Of a DNA stretch of 46,903 nt, positions 17,520-23,830 are shown one piece after another. The position numbers and the translations under genes were made by a program. Origin of the DNA: Lachnospiraceae bacterium (lineage in GTDB: Bacteria; Bacillota; Clostridia; Lachnospirales; Lachnospiraceae); NCBI GenBank assembly GCA_910574715.1, contig CAJTCH010000041.1:1-46903 (forward strand). Direction: 5' to 3'. The notes beneath the pieces are model-generated. The model was not told the origin of the DNA, did not search any database, and saw only the letters and a program-made list of their open reading frames with translations. Numbering within the stretch: position 1 is the stretch's first letter; each line of letters begins with the position of its first letter.

Positions 17520-18236
17520 TTACTCCATCATGCTTCCTATACTATATAGCAAAATAACTATATTGATAACAAAATAACCTATAGTAAATTCGGTACATAA
17601 GTGAAAAACAATTGCAATAAACATTATAACCTCTTGCAATCCAGCAGGATCACATATATTTAGCATAATTATTTTTGCAATGCTATATTGACTTTTGTCC
17701 TTCAAAAATTCAATTTTTGAATTTCCTTTTTCATTAGCAATCTTTCGATGCATAAGTAATCTTGGTATCAAAGCTGCCGACGTTCCAATTCCAGCTAATA
17801 CTATTGGTACTAAACGCGAAAAAAACACATGCCCTTCTGAATCCATAAATGCAGCATTTCCCATAGACAAAAGAATTAAACTCAATGCTATATATCCACC
17901 CAATGTATCCAAAAGGTCTCCATTTGCTGATTTAAGATCTTTATATCTAGCTATGTTGCCATCTATCCCATCACCCATATTCCACAAAAAGAACATCAAA
18001 AGACCTAACAACCTTAACTCTACATCGTCACCAAACGACAAAATAAAATACCCTGCAATTGCAAGTAATATCGAAATTATTGTCACCATATTCGGCGAAA
18101 TATTCGTATATAAAAAAGGAACTGTTAATACATAGGAAATAGGCCTACCTACATAAAATCCAAAAAAGCTATTCTTTGCCTCAGCTCTTTTATCCGGAGA
18201 CATAGTTTTTTCTTCAATTTGCTTTGGTGATATCAT
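17520..18236 (-). CDS. CDP-alcohol phosphatidyltransferase-like membrane enzyme
   Basis: The 238-aa polytopic membrane protein carries the family signature in DGIDGNIAR...G-DLL-D. In the general pattern D-x2-DG-x2-AR-x8-G-x3-D-x3-D the first three Asp are present, but the final position is Gly (DTLGG). The fourth Asp is the presumed catalytic base in studied members. About six hydrophobic segments are visible. Next to a cytidylyltransferase it would be expected to move a phospho-alcohol from a CDP carrier to a lipid or glycan acceptor. The substitution may define a subfamily or a loss of function. Start ATG at 18236 with GGGGAG. Confidence 0.75.
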   Translation of the reverse strand: MISPKQIEEKTMSPDKRAEAKNSFFGFYVGRPISYVLTVPFLYTNISPNMVTIISILLAIAGYFILSFGDDVELRLLGLLMFFLWNMGDGIDGNIARYKDLKSANGDLLDTLGGYIALSLILLSMGNAAFMDSEGHVFFSRLVPIVLAGIGTSAALIPRLLMHRKIANEKGNSKIEFLKDKSQYSIAKIIMLNICDPAGLQEVIMFIAIVFHLCTEFTIGYFVINIVILLYSIGSMME

Positions 18237-18274
18237 GCTGTACTCCCCTCATTATTAGTAAATCACTTTATCAT

Positions 18275-19372
18275 TTATAAACTTTCGAACACAGACAATA
18301 ACTGTTTCTCTACTGATAAAATATCAAATTGTTTTACCCGATCAATATTAGAATAACCCATATTTTTTCTTAATTTTTTATTATTGGCTAATTTTATAAT
18401 AGCTTCTTTATATTCAGACAACTCATCCACTCCCACAAGAATTCCACCGACATCATTCTGTATCAAGTCCACATTGCCTCTTATTCTTGATGCTATTACT
18501 GGTAGGCCACACGCCATGGCTTCCATGAGGGCAACTGAGAGTCCTTCTTGATATGATGGTATAACAAATATATCTGCTGCATTACATAGTTCATTAACAT
18601 CAGTTCGATATCCCAACAAATGAACATTATTCAACCCAAGCTGTATTATTAAATCTCGATAATAATCTTCCAATTCCCCATCTCCGGCTATAACATAATG
18701 AATATCTGGTCTTTTTATTTCTTCTATAGCACGAATCATCGTTTCGTGATTCTTTCTTTTGATTAATTCTCCTACTGACAATAAAACTGTTTCTTCTTTG
18801 TTAATATTCAATTCTTGAAATAAATAATCCGATTTAGGTTTATGTACAAATCTTGAAGTGTCAACTCCAATACCATTAAGTAGACATTTTTCCTTGGTAT
18901 AAAATTTCTTAGCTACATCGTAATCTTCCTTATTTATTGTGATTAGTACATCTGTATATCTAGCCAAAAATTTTTCTATATAGTAATATATTACTGCAGA
19001 TTTTGGTGCTCCCTTATAAAAATGAAATCCATGTGCCATATAAACGACAGTAGCTTTATATAAATGACCAACAATCCTCCCCATGGCACCACCAACAGGC
19101 TCATGGCAAAAAACAATATCATATTTATTTCTTTTCATTAAGCAACATAATTGCATAAATGCTCTAACATTTCTCATTGAATACGGACTACGTGCAAAAT
19201 CTACTTGATGCATAGATAGTCCATATAATTCCTGTAATTTTTTATAGAAATAACCCGTGATAGAACATGCACATTCGACGTCATACCCATTATCTGTAAG
19301 ATTTTTAATATGTGGTACAAGAAAATTCCATATCATCGAATCTGTTGTACAAACTATCAATACTCTGCTCAT
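18275..19372 (-). CDS. GT4-family glycosyltransferase
   Basis: The 365-aa GT-B enzyme has the N-terminal VLIVCTTDSMIWNFLVPHIKNL and AHGFHFYKG blocks (shared with CapM/EpsD-like enzymes), VLLSVGELIKRKNHETMI, HYVIAGDGELEDYY, and the donor-binding EGLSVALMEAMACGLPVIAS, which contains E-x7-E. It probably adds the second sugar after the phosphoglycosyl transferase encoded just upstream. The ATG at 19372 is preferred over the TTG at 19378; GGGAG lies 10 nt before it. Confidence 0.85.
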   Translation of the reverse strand: MSRVLIVCTTDSMIWNFLVPHIKNLTDNGYDVECACSITGYFYKKLQELYGLSMHQVDFARSPYSMRNVRAFMQLCCLMKRNKYDIVFCHEPVGGAMGRIVGHLYKATVVYMAHGFHFYKGAPKSAVIYYYIEKFLARYTDVLITINKEDYDVAKKFYTKEKCLLNGIGVDTSRFVHKPKSDYLFQELNINKEETVLLSVGELIKRKNHETMIRAIEEIKRPDIHYVIAGDGELEDYYRDLIIQLGLNNVHLLGYRTDVNELCNAADIFVIPSYQEGLSVALMEAMACGLPVIASRIRGNVDLIQNDVGGILVGVDELSEYKEAIIKLANNKKLRKNMGYSNIDRVKQFDILSVEKQLLSVFESL

Positions 19373-19402
19373 CGACAAGTAGCTCCCTAATATGCTCTAT
19401 TT

Positions 19403-20092
19403 TTAATCTTTTCTTAACACAGCCAATACAGTTCGAAACATAATTCCCATCTCAGCTACAAAACCAAATTCTTTTATACTCTCCAAATTCCACTTCATCT
19501 TAGCTGGCAATATTTGATTTAGATACACATCATCAACATCTGATGCTACATCCAATAGTTTATCTTCATCTTTATATCTAATGCTCGCTTCGCTTGTAAT
19601 TCCAGCCGCCATTAGTAGAGTGGCATTATATACAGTTTTATACTGTTTCACATATTTCACACTCTCTGGTCGCGTACCAACAAAACTCATATCACCGCAA
19701 AGTACATCAAAAATCTGAGGTATTTCATCCAGTCTTAATCTTCTTATCTTTGCACCAATTTTCGTAATCCTATTGTCATTATTAACAGTTACATTGGTAC
19801 CAATCTCATCAGCATTACTCACCATCGTACGGAACTTATGAATGCGAAAATGCCGTCCATAACTAGTCACACGTTCCTGCCTATAAAATACTGGACCTTT
19901 GGAATCTAGCTTAATCATAACTGCTATTATTGCCATTGGAATAGCAAAGATAATAATAAGAAGAATACTGGCCACAAGATCAAACACACGTTTAATTATC
20001 AATTGAACACGTTTTTTGTTCAAAATCTCCCAATATGGTTTTATCTCTTGGACGCGCATAAAATCAGGAAGCTCATTCCATTGCTTTAACAT
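19403..20092 (-). CDS. Undecaprenyl-phosphate phosphoglycosyl transferase (PglC/WcaJ core)
   Basis: The 229-aa protein has one N-terminal hydrophobic re-entrant segment (FDLVASILLIIIFAIPMAIIAVMIK), then GPVFYRQERVTSYGRHFRIHKFRTM, RRLRLDEIPQIFDVL with the catalytic Asp-Glu pair, and CGDMSFVGTRPE. This is the monotopic PglC-like core without the WcaJ N-terminal helices. It transfers a sugar-1-phosphate to undecaprenyl phosphate and so starts the repeat unit. It begins 1 bp after the aminotransferase stop, which suggests the first sugar is the amino sugar made by that enzyme. Confidence 0.85.
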   Translation of the reverse strand: MLKQWNELPDFMRVQEIKPYWEILNKKRVQLIIKRVFDLVASILLIIIFAIPMAIIAVMIKLDSKGPVFYRQERVTSYGRHFRIHKFRTMVSNADEIGTNVTVNNDNRITKIGAKIRRLRLDEIPQIFDVLCGDMSFVGTRPESVKYVKQYKTVYNATLLMAAGITSEASIRYKDEDKLLDVASDVDDVYLNQILPAKMKWNLESIKEFGFVAEMGIMFRTVLAVLRKD

Positions 20093-20093
20093 T

Positions 20094-21446
20094 TTATTTT
20101 CTCACCATTTCTATTGCTGTGCACAATATGTCACACACATATTCCACGTCCTCATCCGTCATCAACGTATGCAATGGAAGTGTAATTAAATTATGATAAT
20201 AATTATAGGTATTTGGAAAATCTTCTATCTTCCACCCCATTGCTTTATATGCCGTCATCAACGGAAGCGGCTTATAGTGAACATTAGTTGCCACTCCTTG
20301 TTCAGCCATTATTTCAATAATTTTATTTCTGTCCTTTTCTGTTGCTCCTGGAATACGAATCAAGTAGAGGTGATTAGAACTATCCATACCATCAACATGA
20401 TGATGAAGATGGTAAATCCCTAGCTTATCACAAACATTATCATACTTCTTTATGATTTGAACTCTTCTATCAAGTAATTCCTGATATCTATCAAGCTGCT
20501 TCAAACCAATTGCAGCAGCAATATCAGTCATATTACACTTGTACCATGTTCCAATAATATCATATTCCCATGCACCGATTTTTGTCTTCTTCAATGCGTC
20601 CTTATTCTGTCCATGTAGACACAATAACTGATACATTTCATAAATTTCAGCATTATCTATACCAGGTACAGAAACCCAAGTTGAAGCCCCTCCTTCTGCC
20701 GTAGTAAAATTTTTCACTGCATGAAAACTAAAACTTGTCAAATCTGCTATTGCACCACAATAGCGTTTTTTCCTCTCAACCACCCCAGCTCCAGTATGGG
20801 AAACAATACGAGACGCACCAAGACTGTGAGCACAATCTGCCACAACAAATACTCGACCAACTGATTTCTGAATACGGGAAGATAAATCACCCTGAGATAT
20901 TCCATCCGATTTAAGAGGTGTAAAGAGGTTTTTCTTCCTCTCCACGATCTCAAACACACGATCATAATTACATACAATACCTCCAAGATCGACAGTGATC
21001 ACAGCTTTTGTTTTTTCTGTAATGGCCGACTCAAGCGCTTGATAATCCATCTCTGGCATGTGCGTAATAGGATCACCATCCTTCTGAATATCCACAAATA
21101 CAATTTTTGCACCACAGTGTATTGCTGCAGATGCAGAAGCTGTGTATGTATAGGCCGGAACTATGACCTCATCTCCTGGTCCTATGCCAAGAATACGAAG
21201 ATTTAATTCTTCTGCCGCTGTCGCAGAATTAAGACACACAACTCTTTGAGCATATTGGGAAACTGCCTTTTTACTACTACAATCAACGTCCGTTCTTCCA
21301 GTCTCAATATATGCAGCCAAACGTCTTTCCAGCATCTTCGTACGTACACCAGTAGTTATCCATCCAGATCGAAGAGTTTCTGCAACTTCAGCAATTTCAA
21401 GTTCACTAATATCAGGTGGGCTAAAGCTAACGGTTCTTTTTTCCAT
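20094..21446 (-). CDS. DegT/DnrJ/EryC1 sugar aminotransferase with an insertion
   Basis: The 450-aa PLP enzyme begins VSFSPPDISELEIAEVAETLRSGWITTG, with the cofactor motif ADCAHSLGAS and catalytic Lys in SFHAVKNFTTAEGGA. It is about 60 residues longer than typical members because of an insertion around 165-200 (NLFTPLKSDGISQGDLSSRIQKS) before the ADCAH motif, and a short one near SKKAVSQYAQR. It probably makes a UDP-4-amino sugar (PglE-like) for the next gene's phosphoglycosyl transferase. No matching 4,6-dehydratase is in the window. AGAGGAAT precedes the ATG at 21446. Confidence 0.85.
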   Translation of the reverse strand: MEKRTVSFSPPDISELEIAEVAETLRSGWITTGVRTKMLERRLAAYIETGRTDVDCSSKKAVSQYAQRVVCLNSATAAEELNLRILGIGPGDEVIVPAYTYTASASAAIHCGAKIVFVDIQKDGDPITHMPEMDYQALESAITEKTKAVITVDLGGIVCNYDRVFEIVERKKNLFTPLKSDGISQGDLSSRIQKSVGRVFVVADCAHSLGASRIVSHTGAGVVERKKRYCGAIADLTSFSFHAVKNFTTAEGGASTWVSVPGIDNAEIYEMYQLLCLHGQNKDALKKTKIGAWEYDIIGTWYKCNMTDIAAAIGLKQLDRYQELLDRRVQIIKKYDNVCDKLGIYHLHHHVDGMDSSNHLYLIRIPGATEKDRNKIIEIMAEQGVATNVHYKPLPLMTAYKAMGWKIEDFPNTYNYYHNLITLPLHTLMTDEDVEYVCDILCTAIEMVRK

Positions 21447-21495
21447 TTTAACTAATTCCTCTTTAATTGATATAGTTTAAAATTTTCCACAGTAT

Positions 21496-22326
21496 TTAAC
21501 ACACAATAACTCCCAAAACATTTACCTCTCTACTATCCGCCAATTCCTTCTCCTGCCTGATCAACCTTTCACAGGACTCTCCTCTCTTCTCAATAAAAAG
21601 CACCCCTTCATAATATTCCAATTTCTTTAACGCCGTCGCATGGAATACAATCTGCCTATAGGGTGAAAACGTAACCTCCCCTACCTCTTCCGCCAGTTCC
21701 TCACATATCTCCATCACATCATCCCCTGCAATCGTTCCTGCTAGCATAACCCTCTTTATCTTTTTCTCCGAATTTTTATGAATCACCGCCTGAACATTCA
21801 CAGCCGCGATCTTTATCTGCTCTTTTCTCGGAATCTTCGCACAAGGCCCTTCTTCCAACCGGCGGATCCAGCGGTCTACGAATCCAAATACCTTCTTCTT
21901 TGTCTCACTCTTCCGGACAACTCCCAACACCGGCATACCGAATTTTTCCTGAAATCTACTCTCACTCTGCAATTTTCCACTCGTTACATAACGCATACAG
22001 AAGATTATACAAACCAGGCATGCACCGCCGATCATTCCAACCACAGCAAAAGAAACAGCCGAAGACACCGGATCCTCAAGCACGATCGGTTCACTCTCAA
22101 CTTCTTCCCCGGCCTCCCCCTCCGTCTGTTCCGTCACCGGCTGCCTTGACCGCCGTAACAATTCTTCTTCCTTTGCCTGATTATCCGTAATTGTCCCCTG
22201 ATATTTATAAGCTCCCGCAGCAATTGCAAAAAGCACCATACATATCACGATCCATCTCCACCGTTTCAGACAATAGAACATCAGATCTATCAGATTAATT
22301 TCATAGACTTCCTGACTTCCTTCCAT
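21496..22326 (-). CDS. Miniature Wzz/CpsC-like protein fused to a degenerate BY-kinase-like domain
   Basis: The 276-aa protein begins with a Wzz-type segment (EINLIDLMFYCLKRWRWIVICMVLFAIAAGAYKY, TM1). After only about 45 polar, acidic residues it re-enters the membrane (VSFAVVGMIGGACLVCIIFCMRYV, TM2). The cytoplasmic tail resembles a CpsD-like tyrosine kinase (KRVMLAGTIAGDDVMEICEELAEE, YYEGVLFIEKRGE...LGVIV) but lacks a Walker A lysine motif, Walker B aspartates and a C-terminal tyrosine cluster. Normal CpsC/Wzz periplasmic parts are 120-250 residues. It likely acts in chain-length control or assembly without kinase activity. ATG at 22326 chosen over TTG at 22329. Confidence 0.7.
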   Translation of the reverse strand: MEGSQEVYEINLIDLMFYCLKRWRWIVICMVLFAIAAGAYKYQGTITDNQAKEEELLRRSRQPVTEQTEGEAGEEVESEPIVLEDPVSSAVSFAVVGMIGGACLVCIIFCMRYVTSGKLQSESRFQEKFGMPVLGVVRKSETKKKVFGFVDRWIRRLEEGPCAKIPRKEQIKIAAVNVQAVIHKNSEKKIKRVMLAGTIAGDDVMEICEELAEEVGEVTFSPYRQIVFHATALKKLEYYEGVLFIEKRGESCERLIRQEKELADSREVNVLGVIVC

Positions 22327-22382
22327 CAATAAAAAATCTCCCTTCTATGATGCAATCCGGTTCACCCGTCTTATTTTCCCTA

Positions 22383-22931
22383 TCAATATGTTTGACACTT
22401 CCGGGAATCTATCCTTTTCCCCACCATCTCTATCCCAAGATGAACCACCGTTTTCCTATTCATGAAATCAACCTCCACCTTCGCGATCCTGCGATGCAGA
22501 TCTATCTTCTTGACGCATCCTTCCATATATTTCAACGGTCCCGACAAGATCGTAACCATATCATCTTCCGAAACCGATACCCGTGAAAGCTGCACTTCCA
22601 TATTCTGCCCCGGCGATTCGATCATCCGCTCCAGCCACCTGACTTCATGCTCCGGAAGTGGGATAAACTGTTCCCGGTCTTTTCCTAACATCCTTGTAAA
22701 TGCCGGTACATTCTGAAGTTCCCGATACAATTCCTGAATACAGTCGCTCGTTATGAACACATATCCTGGAAGTAATTTCTCATGAATCTCTTTCCATTCT
22801 CCCCCGAACTTCTTCTTCATCCGCCGCATTGGATGGAAACAGGAATCATATAACCCATTTTCCACGACTACCCTGACCTGTTCTTCCACCCTGTCTTCTG
22901 TTCCTGCAGCTACCTGTAACACATAATACAA
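22383..22931 (-). CDS. NusG-like specialised antiterminator (LoaP/UpxY type), copy 1
   Basis: The 182-aa protein has an NGN domain with the family start YYVLQVAAGTEDRVEEQV, the hallmark LLPGYVFI, and a C-terminal KOW domain (DDMVTILSGPLKYMEGCVKKIDLHRRIAKVEV). Specialised NusG paralogs (RfaH, LoaP, UpxY) travel with RNA polymerase and suppress termination in long polysaccharide operons. I assign a TTG start at 22931: GGGGAGG lies six bases upstream and the protein then begins as expected for NusG. The longer frame to 23135 runs through a structured leader. The two tandem NusG genes directly precede the ~20-kb operon they probably control. Confidence 0.85.
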   Translation of the reverse strand: MYYVLQVAAGTEDRVEEQVRVVVENGLYDSCFHPMRRMKKKFGGEWKEIHEKLLPGYVFITSDCIQELYRELQNVPAFTRMLGKDREQFIPLPEHEVRWLERMIESPGQNMEVQLSRVSVSEDDMVTILSGPLKYMEGCVKKIDLHRRIAKVEVDFMNRKTVVHLGIEMVGKRIDSRKCQTY

Positions 22932-23237
22932 TATAATCCTCCCCTTATTCGGCATCCTGTTATGACAATATAATAGCGAAGCCCCTCCCCATGGATTACC
23001 CTTTTGGGCCTCCCGTGATACATGCCCCTGCCGGGGCGGACGGACTTCGTCCGATAAGGCAGGCTTCGCCATCCATGCCCTCAGATATTCTTCTGCTGCC
23101 ACAGTACCTTTGTCTGCCTCACTGCAGATTATCAATCAATCTGCAGATACTTTCAGACGCCGAATATGTCATACTCCCGGATATCCAAGTGCCCCTGCTG
23201 CAAGGATACCCAAATAGTAATCCTGATCATTTATCTC
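22932..23237 (-). promoter_or_regulatory. Structured leader between the two NusG-like genes
   Basis: This 306-bp gap has no convincing gene but several hairpins. GCCCC(4-nt loop)GGGGC is at 23024-23037, and CGGAC-GAA-GTCCG (minus strand) at 23041-23053. CTGCAGATT/AATCTGCAG is at 23122-23146. In the minus-strand RNA the GAA-loop hairpin comes just before the GC-rich hairpin, a dual-hairpin arrangement upstream of a LoaP-like gene. LoaP is known to bind leader hairpins; that these are its target is inference. Confidence 0.5.
23041..23053 (-). promoter_or_regulatory. Hairpin CGGAC-GAA-GTCCG before NusG copy 1
   Basis: A perfect 5-bp stem with a GAA triloop on the minus strand, 110-122 nt upstream of the TTG start of NusG copy 1. 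It has a near-identical partner at 23756-23769 in the 5' part of NusG copy 2. The shared sequence and equivalent context suggest a protein-binding RNA element. Confidence 0.45.
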
Positions 23238-23828
23238 TTATATCTTCTCCACAATCTCCAGCCCTACCTGCATCTTCTGCTTCTCGCCGAAGATCGGCAT
23301 TTCCAGTAAAGCCTTCCTCTTATGCCTGTCTATCTTCCTGATATACTTCTCTTTTCCAACAAGCGGACCCGAATACACCCTGACCTTCGACTGCTCAATA
23401 ATTCCTTCCGAGAATTCCACCGTCTGCCTGCATCCGCCAAGCATCCGCAGAAAATCTACTTCTCTCTCGTCAAGCAGAACGAACCCGCCGTTCATTTCCA
23501 GAAGCCCTATAACGCTTTTTATCCGCCATAGCTCCCGATCCAGCACCTTGCTATCAACTCCGCCCGACACCAAGAACACATATCCAGGAAACAGCACCTT
23601 TTCCTGTACGATCCAGTCTCCATAGAGATGTCTTTTCTCTTCATAATGAAAAACATAGCAATCCTTAAGCACCTCCGAAGAGATCTGTTCCAGGCAACGC
23701 TGTCTGACACGCTCCTCAGCGCCAATCCGCACCCGCGCAGCGCACCATATCTCGCCGGACTTCCGTCCGCCCGCCCCGCTTGGAGCCTGCCTCACCGGAT
23801 GTTTGAATGAACATAAATCCTCTTCCAT
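23238..23828 (-). CDS. NusG-like specialised antiterminator, copy 2
   Basis: The 196-aa protein has an NGN-like region (IWCAARVRIGAEERVRQRC, KVLFPGYVFLVSGG) and a KOW domain (SKVRVYSGPLVGKEKYIRKIDRHKRKALLEM). The PGYVF motif is intact. Its ATG at 23828 is two bases after the helicase stop, so translation is probably coupled, but the ribosome binding site is poor. The first 27 residues precede the point where NusG proteins normally begin: IWC sits where MWY is expected, encoded ATA-TGG-TGC. A hairpin lies within that extension. The true start could therefore be internal and non-canonical. It is divergent from copy 1. Confidence 0.75.
   Translation of the reverse strand: MEEDLCSFKHPVRQAPSGAGGRKSGEIWCAARVRIGAEERVRQRCLEQISSEVLKDCYVFHYEEKRHLYGDWIVQEKVLFPGYVFLVSGGVDSKVLDRELWRIKSVIGLLEMNGGFVLLDEREVDFLRMLGGCRQTVEFSEGIIEQSKVRVYSGPLVGKEKYIRKIDRHKRKALLEMPIFGEKQKMQVGLEIVEKI
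23756..23769 (-). promoter_or_regulatory. Hairpin CGGAC-GGAA-GTCCG in the 5' part of NusG copy 2
   Basis: A perfect 5-bp stem closed by a GGAA tetraloop, matching the hairpin at 23041-23053 except for one extra loop base. It lies 6-7 bases upstream of the codon at which NusG homology starts, so it could control initiation or bind the antiterminator. Confidence 0.45.
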
Positions 23829-23830
23829 CC

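Noticed and set aside
22932..23135. N-terminal extension of NusG copy 1 to 23135
   Set aside because: The added residues have no family similarity and run through GC-rich hairpins; a TTG with a perfectly placed GGGGAGG gives the expected NusG N-terminus at 22931.
23156..23220. Second candidate ribosomal or regulatory RNA in the leader (GGATATCC repeats)
   Set aside because: Only short, weak pairings could be drawn and nothing matches a known RNA class.
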